A stretch of DNA of 64,000 nucleotides, taken from Marivirga arenosa (GTDB lineage: Bacteria; Bacteroidota; Bacteroidia; Cytophagales; Cyclobacteriaceae). The translations under genes were made by a program, and so were the position numbers. How positions within the stretch are numbered: position 1 is the first letter of the stretch; the number at the start of each line of letters is the position of its first letter. This document shows positions 46,816 to 54,187 of this stretch, piece after piece. The stretch spans positions 2,506,001 to 2,570,000 of the forward strand of contig NZ_CP129968.2 of the NCBI RefSeq assembly GCF_030503875.2, read 5' to 3'. The notes under the pieces were generated by a model. That model ran no database searches. It was not told the DNA's origin and saw nothing but the letters and a program-made list of their open reading frames with translations.

Positions 46816-48322
46816 TCCTAAACCTCAGTACAGCCGTTGCGAAATAATTCTATCCTTGCTACATTTGCTGCCTTTTGTATAAAATAACCCTTTCCAAAAT
46901 CAATGAAGCGTTCATATCATTCCGATGTTATCATTTCTTTTCAACTGGGAGTGTTACAGCCTGAAATTCTCCAACAAATACCATCAAGTACCCTGCACAA
47001 TTGGAAGCACCGTAATCTGGCCAAACTCGTAGGCACAAAGCAATGTCTCATCAACGAACAACATATCCGAATGGTCAAGGATTTCCTCAAACACAAACAA
47101 GCCCTAAGACTTGCCAAAGCTGCCTATCTTGCCTTTAAAATCCTTAAAATTTTCACCCATGCCTCCAATGCTTTCAGAAAATGGGGCAAAAACAATAAAA
47201 AATTTCTGGTCGAGAAAATACAGCACTTAACATGTTACATCCCTTTAAACAAAGCACTTAAACTTTTCGATATCTCATCCCAAGCCTACCACCGTTGGAA
47301 AAATCAAGTAAACTGTGACAACTCATTGATGCGCCTTTGTCATAAAACACATCCCTTTCAACTCTGCTCCGATGAAGTTGCCAACATAAAGAAATACCTT
47401 TCCGATAAAAGTCTCTTGCATTGGCCTTTGGTCTCCATTTATTACCAGATGCTCAGACAATCAGCAGGATATATGTCACTGGCTACCTTTTACAAATACA
47501 GTCGCTGTATGTTGGACAAAGGCATGGTGCCCTTGAGAAGAAAAGGACAAAAGAAAAAATACACCCCCATAAAGGCTACTGATCCCTGGCAAATTCTTCA
47601 CATGGATATTACACTTCTCAAAACTTCAGGAAATCAAAGACTGTACCTTTACATCTTACAAGACAATTTTTCCCGGGCTATCTTATCTTGGACTTTATCT
47701 ACTGAATACGGGGCCGCCATTGCTCTGAATAACCTTAAAAAAGGATTGGGTAATAAACAGAACCTTAAAGAAAATACATTGGTGATCTGCGATGATGGTT
47801 CGGAAAACAAAGGAATAGTCAAAACTTACTTAGAAAAACAACCTTTAATGCAACAAGCAGTTGCCCAAAAAGACATTATCCAGTCCAACAGCATGGTGGA
47901 AGCACTCAACAAAAGGTTGAAATATCATTTTATCTTCCGCCATACCCTCAATGATGAAGCAGATGCCCTTCAAGTGATTGGAAATGCCGTGAATGATTAC
48001 CACCAACAGCCATTGAGGGTACTCCACGGGCTTACTGCCATGGAAGTACTTAAAGGAAATATACCTGATAAAACACTATTTTCAGACAAGATCAAGGAAG
48101 CGGCCATGAAAAGACCGCAAATCAACAAGCAAAATGCCTGCACTGCTTGCAGCTGATTCAACATCGCAACAATCCAACCAAAGAACGTTTCTCCATAATA
48201 CAGCTTCCACCCTAAACCATCACAACTGGCTATCTACCTTTTATATATGCTCAATCCCAATATCGGGACACACTAGTACCGTTTTTGCGTGGGTTGTGCA
48301 GGGGAACGGGGAATTTTATAAA
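46816..48322 (+). mobile_element. Insertion sequence with rve-type transposase (ends not defined)
   Basis: The block between the recombinase fragment and the first Rhs partner gene contains one transposase and short flanks. I could not find convincing terminal inverted repeats or a target duplication, so both limits are approximate. Confidence 0.5.
46903..48156 (+). CDS. IS3/IS481-like transposase with rve catalytic core
   Basis: 417 residues. The N-terminal part holds helix-turn-helix segments (IPSSTLHNWKHRNLAKLVG, LNKALKLFDISSQAYHRWKN). The catalytic core has Asp in WQILHMDITLLKTSGNQ, Asp in LVICDDGSENKG and Glu in SNSMVEALNKRLKYHF, the DDE triad of retroviral-type integrases. The frame is intact. 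The insertion separates the older decayed unit from the first intact Rhs unit. Confidence 0.88.
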   Translation: MKRSYHSDVIISFQLGVLQPEILQQIPSSTLHNWKHRNLAKLVGTKQCLINEQHIRMVKDFLKHKQALRLAKAAYLAFKILKIFTHASNAFRKWGKNNKKFLVEKIQHLTCYIPLNKALKLFDISSQAYHRWKNQVNCDNSLMRLCHKTHPFQLCSDEVANIKKYLSDKSLLHWPLVSIYYQMLRQSAGYMSLATFYKYSRCMLDKGMVPLRRKGQKKKYTPIKATDPWQILHMDITLLKTSGNQRLYLYILQDNFSRAILSWTLSTEYGAAIALNNLKKGLGNKQNLKENTLVICDDGSENKGIVKTYLEKQPLMQQAVAQKDIIQSNSMVEALNKRLKYHFIFRHTLNDEADALQVIGNAVNDYHQQPLRVLHGLTAMEVLKGNIPDKTLFSDKIKEAAMKRPQINKQNACTACS

Positions 48323-49105
48323 TTATCCTAATGGATGGAAGTTAACATTGCAATTATTCTCTACAAGCCTATCTTTCAACTCGCTCCCAACTATAATTCT
48401 TTTGTCTGCCGCTGCTCCACTTCCAAAATACTCCTGGGTCTTAAAAATAGGTAAAGGATCTTTAGAAACTAAGGTAGGAAAAAATCCTTTTGCAATTGGT
48501 AAGTACTTTACCCTTCCACATAATTGACAGCTTTGACTAGGATAATAATTCATATCATCTAATGAATAGCTAGTGGTAGGTAATATTAATTGTACAACTG
48601 AGCTTGAAACCTTACCTGTTTTATGGATTATTACCTTTTCAGATTCAACACCTAGCGGTTTAAATAATTGATCATATAGTTCAGCTTTTACAAATAGCTC
48701 CTCAAATATCCAATTCAGTAAAAAAATTGACTTTTTACCCCATTTCGGCTCAACTTTAATTCTTAAAGGTGACTTTTGAACTTTACCAATTCCACATGAT
48801 GAACAATAATCACTTAGATCATAGCATTGTTCCAAATAATCATCCTCCGGTTGAGGGAAACCGTTAATCCATTTCGGATAAACAACAGCACTAACAGACT
48901 TTCTAACCTCTGCCTTTGTAAATTTTGTTTCAACAACATCTGAAGCTTCCCATGCTATTAACATCCTTTTAATTTCATTCCAATGTTTATGAGTCTCTTC
49001 TACAACGAAAGTTTGAAATCCTTCATCCAATCTTATTCCGCATGACCCAAGCATTTCACGTTGTTGTCCATCAACATTTAATGTAATACGATGTTCTATT
49101 TTCAT
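48323..49105 (-). CDS. Probable immunity protein of the first Rhs tip, with two CxxC pairs
   Basis: 260 residues. Its ATG overlaps the Rhs tip stop by 4 bp, the usual toxin-immunity layout. It has YCSSCGIGKVQKSPLRI and SCQLCGRVKYLPIAKG, so a zinc-ribbon-like site is likely, and an IIVGSELKDRLVENN end as in some Imm11/DUF1629-like proteins. The terminal NFHPLG echoes the recombinase ending at 13179 (17 identical bases), which may be chance. Immunity function is inferred from position; I do not recognise the family firmly. Confidence 0.65.
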   Translation of the reverse strand: MKIEHRITLNVDGQQREMLGSCGIRLDEGFQTFVVEETHKHWNEIKRMLIAWEASDVVETKFTKAEVRKSVSAVVYPKWINGFPQPEDDYLEQCYDLSDYCSSCGIGKVQKSPLRIKVEPKWGKKSIFLLNWIFEELFVKAELYDQLFKPLGVESEKVIIHKTGKVSSSVVQLILPTTSYSLDDMNYYPSQSCQLCGRVKYLPIAKGFFPTLVSKDPLPIFKTQEYFGSGAAADKRIIVGSELKDRLVENNCNVNFHPLG

Positions 49106-50160
49106 TTCAGTTTAAGTGCATTTAAAATTTCCGGATAATCTTTATATATCTGTCTTGCTGTGTTTATCACTTGTTCGCGAGTAGCATTTATAGTACCGTT
49201 TCCATATGGTATCGCCTTTCTCCAAGCATTAGTAAATGCTTGATGTTCTGTTTTAGTTAATGCAATAGAGAGCATTTGAGTTGCTTTCTCACCCATAATT
49301 GAAGCAAACCTTTTCTCTATCAAATGATGTACTTGCAACCCTTTCCCTGCAGTTAAGGCCTTTAAAGCACCGTAGCTTTTAATCCCATATTGATTCGCAA
49401 AAGCAAACTTTCCAAATTGAGATGTTCTTGTTCCCAAAATAACCCATTTACCCCCTCTAAATATGGCCTTCACTACTGTTCCACCAACAAAAAAGCTCAA
49501 AAGTTCTGCATTAGCTCTAAGCATATCACCATCTGTAAAATGTTCTGCTGTACAATTTGCATCACACTTATGGTTTGCTGGAGTATCAAACGCCTCTAAA
49601 TTATTACCATTTTTTCTAATTCCTGTTCCCGGGGTATTAACTTGTTTTAGACCATTATCAGCCACGCCCTCCTTACAGGGTGGGTCATCACATCCACCTT
49701 CCTCACTATCATCACTATCTGAGTTTGAACCTATTCCATAGTAAGATAAAACGTCTTCAAACCCTTCATCCCCAGAATTCCATTTTCCAGCTTCGCCTTC
49801 ATACAAGCCATTAGGGTCTATGTAACTAATAGGATTATTAAATCCATATCGAAAAGGTGTTAATTCTGGCGAAAGATCAGCCATTGGATCAATCACATGC
49901 CATCGTCCTAATGATGGGTCATACATCCTAGCCCCGTAATCCAACCATCCAGTTTCTTCCTGCTCTTCCTTGCTGTTGTATTTGTAATTGTTCGCCTTGC
50001 TGTAGCTTCTCTGATAGGAGTTAAAAGGCAAGCCAAAAGGATAGTAATTATAGCGATTTTTTAGCGCACACTCTTTTTTCTTTAGGCTCTCCCCTAAAAA
50101 AACAGCGGTTTTGCCCATGCTTTCCCCTGCCTGTCGGTATGATAATTTTAAACAGCCCAT
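49102..50160 (-). CDS. Orphan Rhs tip with HNH-like nuclease toxin domain
   Basis: 352 residues. It starts MGCLKLSYRQAGESMGKTAV and has the Rhs-associated core NNYKYNSKEEQEETGWLDYG, ARMYDPSLGRWHVIDPMADL, FRYGFNNPISYIDPNGLYEG, then a variable region. The C-terminal 90 residues hold GLQVHHLIEKRFASIMGEKA and LTKTEHQAFTNAWRKAIPYG, an HNH/endonuclease VII-type pattern with His278-His279 and a distal His. No long Rhs shell or signal peptide is present, so it is a stand-alone tip that may act after recombining with a full Rhs gene, or be made directly. The first 42 codons are identical to those of the second tip. Confidence 0.85.
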   Translation of the reverse strand: MGCLKLSYRQAGESMGKTAVFLGESLKKKECALKNRYNYYPFGLPFNSYQRSYSKANNYKYNSKEEQEETGWLDYGARMYDPSLGRWHVIDPMADLSPELTPFRYGFNNPISYIDPNGLYEGEAGKWNSGDEGFEDVLSYYGIGSNSDSDDSEEGGCDDPPCKEGVADNGLKQVNTPGTGIRKNGNNLEAFDTPANHKCDANCTAEHFTDGDMLRANAELLSFFVGGTVVKAIFRGGKWVILGTRTSQFGKFAFANQYGIKSYGALKALTAGKGLQVHHLIEKRFASIMGEKATQMLSIALTKTEHQAFTNAWRKAIPYGNGTINATREQVINTARQIYKDYPEILNALKLK

Positions 50161-50260
50161 TTAAGCTTTCAAGATAATAATATTTTTTTTCGCCCTCGCC
50201 TGTTTTTTAAGTTTTCATTCGTATAAGTAGTAAATAACTTAATTTTAAAAACATATGATT

Positions 50261-50473
50261 ATGGCACACAATTTCGATTACAATAAAATTATGGAGACTT
50301 ACAACAATGCTGCAAGCCCTGTTGCTGCTAATGGGGCATTTGATTTAGTAAGAACATCATTAAAAGACGGTCACGAGGTTCAGATTAATTTTGGAGAAGG
50401 ACAACAGTCTAAAAGGTTTACAAAGATTGAAGACTTTAATAAATGGGTTGCCGACATTAAGGAGAGGATTTAA
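50261..50473 (+). CDS. Small conserved protein of the unit, unknown function
   Basis: 70 residues from ATG 50261 (MAHNFDYNKIMETYNNAASP); an ATG two codons earlier is equally possible. Acidic-amphipathic, with SLKDGHEVQINFGEGQQSK and a Trp near the end (KWVADIKERI). It is divergent from the Rhs tip and shares its 94-bp promoter region. A good start region and unchanged presence in both units support it being real. It could be a regulator or a chaperone-like partner of the tip; I do not recognise it. Confidence 0.65.
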   Translation: MAHNFDYNKIMETYNNAASPVAANGAFDLVRTSLKDGHEVQINFGEGQQSKRFTKIEDFNKWVADIKERI

Positions 50474-50590
50474 ATAGTTTGTTGGCAATATAAACTAACG
50501 TTTTTTTGAAGGATAAAAGCTTTGGGCGTGCGTGGGATTGTGTGGCATTTATTCTTCAAAAAAATGATCCAAGCGAACTGCTGCACCCCA

Positions 50591-50686
50591 TTAAATGTAA
50601 AAAATCTGGCAGAGCGCGGTAAGTATCCTGATCACTAAAACGACCACAACAATTTGCTGGAACCACTTCACTTTCCCGACCTGCAC
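50591..50686 (-). CDS. Possible 31-residue hydrophobic peptide
   Basis: From GTG 50686 the frame reads VQVGKVKWFQQIVVVVLVIR followed by ILTALCQIFYI and stops. A basic start plus one membrane-spanning segment is the form of type I toxin peptides and other small membrane proteins. A GGAAAG lies inside the frame, so a shorter form from an internal GTG (KWFQ...) may be the product. This is weak evidence. Confidence 0.25.
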   Translation of the reverse strand: MQVGKVKWFQQIVVVVLVIRILTALCQIFYI

Positions 50687-50695
50687 TGTCTGCTC

Positions 50696-50837
50696 TGCGG
50701 GCCCCTGCGGGCGCCACCACCAGCCTGCCAAGGGGGAACGTAGCAAAGCGGAGAGGCTTGGCAGTGCGGACAGCCTTTGGATTGTGCGTCTGGTTTGCGG
50801 GGGCTGTACGGGACTGGTGGTGGCACGCAGGCCCGCA
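50696..50837. other. Predicted three-way-junction structure
   Basis: Outer arms 50696-50723 (TGCGGGCC...GCCACCACCAG) and 50814-50837 pair over about 23 bases with a few bulges. Inside are two hairpins: CTGCCAAG (50725-50732) with CTTGGCAG (50757-50764), and ACAGCC (50770-50775) with GGCTGT (50802-50807). Nested pairing of three stems in a GC-rich island suggests a folded RNA or a cruciform recombination or replication site. Confidence 0.6.
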
Positions 50838-51132
50838 CTAACTCGGGCTGTGGTTTTGTTTTTTTGCCTTTGCCCCGCAGGGATCAAACACATCAAAAAA
50901 ACAAAAAGGAACAGACGTGGCGAGGAGCGGATGGCAAGCAAGGGGAGGAAAATGCAAATAGGGTTTGTGCGGCTGCTAAATATGCGCTGTACTCTGATAC
51001 CGATTTACCTGCTTATGCTTTTTTGCTAAGCGGGTGATCCATTAACAACAATCAGTGTGCAGCGCATGTTTTAAGGCGTGAAGATTTGCATTTTTCCGCA
51101 CTGCAGCCTTGCCAACGCACCACAGGCACACC

Positions 51133-51245
51133 GCTTCACCAAGTATTTTTCCGACCCCTCGATGGGGAAGAAAAAATAAACTGCTCACTCTCGTATCGCA
51201 CCACTCTCGGCATGGTTCCGCCCGTGCGGAACCAACTACTGCCCT
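51133..51245. repeat. Conserved non-coding segment with GGTTCCGC hairpin
   Basis: Homologous to 45826-45934. GGTTCCGC (51214-51221) and GCGGAACC (51226-51233) form a perfect stem; the loop is CCGT here and ACGC in the older copy, and the flanking line ends aaccaactactg in both. There is no T tract on either strand, so it is not a standard terminator of the adjacent toxin gene. Confidence 0.7.
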
Positions 51246-51286
51246 ACTGCTTTTTGGTGGAGTTGATATAAAGATTTTACTGGGGG

Positions 51287-51607
51287 TTATCTCTTTTTCT
51301 GGATGTTTGAGGGATCTCTGCTTGTATGAAAAATATCAAGGATCAAGATTGCTTTACTGGTAATCTCGTAAATTATTTTATAGCTCCATATTACTTTATA
51401 ACGATAATTACCAGGTTCACCCTTTAAATTAGGCTCTTCTTCAAATTTCTCAGGAAAGTCGCTCAAAGACTTGGATTGTGCTACTATTTCGTTTCTGACT
51501 TTCTTGGCTACCTCAATGGATTCTCTTTTCTTAATATAGTTGTAAATACTTCTTAATGATCTTTTTGCTTCATCATCCCAGATAATACCTAACCTTTTCT
51601 TTACCAT
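51287..51607 (-). CDS. ParE/RelE-family toxin of the unit
   Basis: 106 residues: LGIIWDDEAKRSLRSIYNYI, then RNEIVAQSKSLSDFPEKFEE, YRYKVIWSYKIIYEITSKAI and the end motif FHTSRDPSNIQKK. The layout fits ParE-like toxins. The start overlaps the antitoxin stop by 7 bp. It may stabilise the element in the host by post-segregational killing. Confidence 0.87.
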   Translation of the reverse strand: MVKKRLGIIWDDEAKRSLRSIYNYIKKRESIEVAKKVRNEIVAQSKSLSDFPEKFEEEPNLKGEPGNYRYKVIWSYKIIYEITSKAILILDIFHTSRDPSNIQKKR

Positions 51608-51855
51608 TCCTGCATCTCTTTTTCAAGATCATCCTGAGTAGTATATTGACCTTTCGCTATTCTTGCTTTAGCATCCCTGACCCTTGTCTTTAATTGATTT
51701 GCCGTCATAGGTTTGCCCGATAAAGTATAATCATCTTGCGTATATTCTTTAGCTACAGCATAAAGCATTTTTATAAGCCTAGCATCTCCTTCTTCTATAA
51801 AATGGTAGAGTTCTTCTTTGATCTTAGGTGCTCCCATAATTGATGTTATTTCCAT
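51601..51855 (-). CDS. Antitoxin of the unit
   Basis: 84 residues, related to the antitoxins at 12882 and 46277 through KEELYHFIEEGDARLIKMLY. The C-terminus (TTQDDLEKEMQEW) is the likely toxin-binding part. An in-frame ATG at 51837 (MGAPKIKEEL) is an alternative start and fits the relatives better. It lies 30 bp after the second recombinase gene. Confidence 0.82.
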   Translation of the reverse strand: MEITSIMGAPKIKEELYHFIEEGDARLIKMLYAVAKEYTQDDYTLSGKPMTANQLKTRVRDAKARIAKGQYTTQDDLEKEMQEW

Positions 51856-51885
51856 ACAAATTAACGATTTATTTTTGCAATTAAT

Positions 51886-52815
51886 TCATCCCATCGGATG
51901 GAACTGCTGGATTTCTTCTTTTAAGCTTTCTACATCGTTTCTTAAATAGCTTTCTGTACTGCTGATATAGCGATGGCCTGCTAGGTATTGAACTTCTCTT
52001 AGATTATGGCCTCTTAGCCACTTAGTAATCACACTCGATCTGATCTGCTCAGCATTTTTTACTCTACTATTTATCTGTTTTACCTTTAGCATTAACTGCG
52101 TCATAAAATTGCTAAAACTATAGCAGTTACCTGCTTCTCCAATAAATAGTCTATTGGTTACCTGTGGCTTTTGGCTTTTTCTTTTAGGTTTCATCTGCAA
52201 CAGCTCAGCTCGAACATGTAATATATAGTCGTATAAATCCATGACCTGATAGCTTTCTAACTGCAGCAATCTGCCGTTATATTTTTTACCTCCCAGTACA
52301 TCGAGGTTTCCTTCTCTTAATTTAATATGGCTCACTTCTAATCTGGCTAACTCTGTTGTTCTTAAGCCTTGGTAAATCAGCATGCCTAGCATCACTTTAT
52401 TACGCTTATCCTGATGGCTTTCAGCAGGATATTGATTATACAGGCTGTGGAGATCCTCACTACTTAATATGGGGTAAAGCGTTTTCCTTTTAATGCCTTT
52501 TACAGCTATATCTGTTACTGGATCTTTACTGATCAACTCTTCCTCTAGTAAATAATTATAGAAGTGCTTAATAGTGCCTATATAACTTTGTATTGTTCTT
52601 TGGCTTACTTCCCTGCTATTGCACCATTTCATAAAACTTAATAAGTCTGTATAGCTTACTTCTGTCACTGACAGATTCTCTATAGCTAGCCAGTCAAAGT
52701 AGACCGATACTATCCTTAATCTACTCTTGATACTTGCTTTACTGGCTTGTTTTACTTTCAGATACTTTATAAAACCTTCTTTCAGCTGTACTTGGTTTAT
52801 TAACTCATCTTTCAT
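51886..52815 (-). CDS. Tyrosine recombinase, second of a tandem pair (one active-site His missing)
   Basis: 309 residues from ATG 52815 (MKDELINQVQLKEGFIKYLK), which overlaps the end of the first recombinase by 11 bp; the frame is open to 52899. An SAM-like N-terminal core-binding domain precedes the catalytic domain. Numbered from 52899, the catalytic Arg180 (YQGLRTTEL), Lys in GGKKYNGR, Arg287 (EQIRSSVITKW), His309 (LAGHRY) and nucleophile Tyr318 (STESY) are present. The first His of the HxxR box is Glu284. It may need the partner enzyme. The C-terminus EEIQQFHPMG recurs as relics at 13179 and 46571. Confidence 0.9.
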   Translation of the reverse strand: MKDELINQVQLKEGFIKYLKVKQASKASIKSRLRIVSVYFDWLAIENLSVTEVSYTDLLSFMKWCNSREVSQRTIQSYIGTIKHFYNYLLEEELISKDPVTDIAVKGIKRKTLYPILSSEDLHSLYNQYPAESHQDKRNKVMLGMLIYQGLRTTELARLEVSHIKLREGNLDVLGGKKYNGRLLQLESYQVMDLYDYILHVRAELLQMKPKRKSQKPQVTNRLFIGEAGNCYSFSNFMTQLMLKVKQINSRVKNAEQIRSSVITKWLRGHNLREVQYLAGHRYISSTESYLRNDVESLKEEIQQFHPMG

Positions 52816-53821
52816 CTTCTGATAGCTGGATATATTCATAGACGGGTATATTTTTATAGACTGTTTGTTGCTCACTGGGCTTATGCTGAAGGTGCGCATA
52901 GATTTGCGTACTTTCTAAGCTGCTATGACCTAAAAACCTGCTAATGCTTTCCAGTTTCATACCTGCTGTTAATAGGTGGGTAGCTATGCTATGCCTGAGC
53001 GTATGTAATCCTATCTCCTTTTCTATTAAGTCCAAGTCTCCTGTTTGGTATTGCAACTTCTTTAGTCTAAGCAGAAGGCTTTGGCCTTGCATGCCTTTTC
53101 CTGAGCTGTAACTAATAAAAAGCTTACCTATCTTGCTGCCTCTGCTTAAAGCTGTTCTATGATCATAGACATAACTAATTAAATGGTGTAGATTCCTTTT
53201 ACTGATTGGTACTAACCTTTCTTTATAGTTCTTCCCTCCTTTCACATGCAATATGCTGCTATCAAAATTGATATCTTCTACTTCCAGCTGTACGCCTTCA
53301 TTTCTTCTTAGACCACAACCATAGTAAATAGCTAGCATGGCTCTGTCTCTTGACTGTATTGCTTCATATAGTTGATCTGAGGCATTCGGCTTTCTATCAG
53401 GTAACTGATAGCTTGCCTTAAAAAGAAGCCTAATTTCTTCCACTGTCAGATAGTCTAGCTTCCTGACCGCTTCTTCATCTTTTAACCTGATTGCAGGGAT
53501 TTCCAGCCTGCCTACCTTTCTCAAGTATTCAGTAAACTTTCGTAATGCCTGTATATGCTTGTTCAGGTGGCCATTACTTAGCCCACCGCCCCGCCTGTTG
53601 TTAGCTCGTTCCTTTAGCTTTTGGTAATAGCCTTCAATGTGCTTTGTTTTTAGCTCTCTGATGTTTTTGATTTCCTGCTGCTCAAGATAGTGGAGCAGTT
53701 CACGAACGTGTAAGGGAAGGTTGTACACAGTAGTAATACTATAGCCCTGCACGGCAAGCCATTCTTTGAAGCTTTCTTCCAGATAGCGATATGAGGCATT
53801 GGATAGGTTTAACTTTTTCAT
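52805..53821 (-). CDS. Tyrosine recombinase (XerC/D-like), first of a tandem pair
   Basis: 338 residues with a full active site: Arg172 (GCGLRRNEG), Lys194 or 197 (VKGGKNYK), His283 and Arg286 (LHTLRHSIATH), His309 (FLGHSSLEST) and Tyr318 (TQIYAHL). The N-terminal domain (TTVYNLPLHVRELLHYLEQQ) is of the core-binding type. Two adjacent overlapping recombinases recall Tn554-like or recombinase-trio elements, but only two are present here. They presumably move or resolve the unit. Confidence 0.92.
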   Translation of the reverse strand: MKKLNLSNASYRYLEESFKEWLAVQGYSITTVYNLPLHVRELLHYLEQQEIKNIRELKTKHIEGYYQKLKERANNRRGGGLSNGHLNKHIQALRKFTEYLRKVGRLEIPAIRLKDEEAVRKLDYLTVEEIRLLFKASYQLPDRKPNASDQLYEAIQSRDRAMLAIYYGCGLRRNEGVQLEVEDINFDSSILHVKGGKNYKERLVPISKRNLHHLISYVYDHRTALSRGSKIGKLFISYSSGKGMQGQSLLLRLKKLQYQTGDLDLIEKEIGLHTLRHSIATHLLTAGMKLESISRFLGHSSLESTQIYAHLQHKPSEQQTVYKNIPVYEYIQLSEDER

Positions 53822-54187
53822 CTATATTTATTCTAACTTTATCACTCCAATGACTACTTTTTGGCACTTATTATCAGGCAAGTATTGCAGGTTCTCAGGT
53901 AATCGCCTAACAGGCTCTGTTTTTCACTTCGGTTGGTGTTTCCAGAACTTTTGAACTTTGCTTATAAACTCTTGACAGGCTGCAGCTTTACTGGTTCATT
54001 GAGTAAGTGAACCACCCTTGAACCACCTATGAACATCCCCCTTTATTTTACTACTTCTTCCTTTAGTACTATTTATACTACGATTGAATAAAGCTTAATG
54101 AACCTAATCAGATATATACTATATTAAGCTGTTTCACGGTGCTCTGTCTATAACATGCACCGAGTACTCCCCTTTGGGGAATGATTC
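53822..54187. other. Non-coding segment between ATPase and recombinase genes
   Basis: 366 bp with no supported gene. It contains the GGTTCA/TGAACC array (53993-54024), a CGGTGC...GCACCG dyad (about 54138-54163), and a small CCCC-TTT-GGGG hairpin (about 54170-54181) just after the ATPase stop that may end its transcript. Promoter of the recombinase pair is expected here. Confidence 0.55.
53993..54024. promoter_or_regulatory. Inverted and direct TGAACC repeats, candidate recombinase or regulator site
   Basis: GGTTCA (53993-53998) and TGAACC (54008-54013) are inverted around a 9-bp spacer, and TGAACC recurs at 54019-54024. Two inverted arms with a 6-9 bp centre is the form of a tyrosine-recombinase core site, with the direct repeat as an extra arm. 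It could equally be an operator. Confidence 0.35.

Larger units (their letters stand above)
50474..51286. other. GC-rich non-coding segment of the unit
   Basis: About 810 bp between the small protein and the toxin gene, clearly richer in GC than the AT-rich surroundings. Several open frames exist on both strands, but none has a family, a good start or plausible composition. Two structured parts stand out: 50696-50837 and 51133-51245, described separately. A structured RNA, a replication or recombination site are all possible. Confidence 0.7.

Noticed and set aside
50591..51363. Several overlapping frames of 60-116 codons on both strands of the GC-rich island, repeated at 58337-59109
   Set aside because: They overlap each other on both strands, have Arg/Pro/Cys-rich composition typical of GC-rich non-coding DNA, and cross the inverted repeats. 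Only the 31-codon hydrophobic end was kept, at low confidence.
51886..53821. A recombinase-in-trio element
   Set aside because: Only two tyrosine recombinases are present; the next gene is a P-loop ATPase with no recombinase active site.
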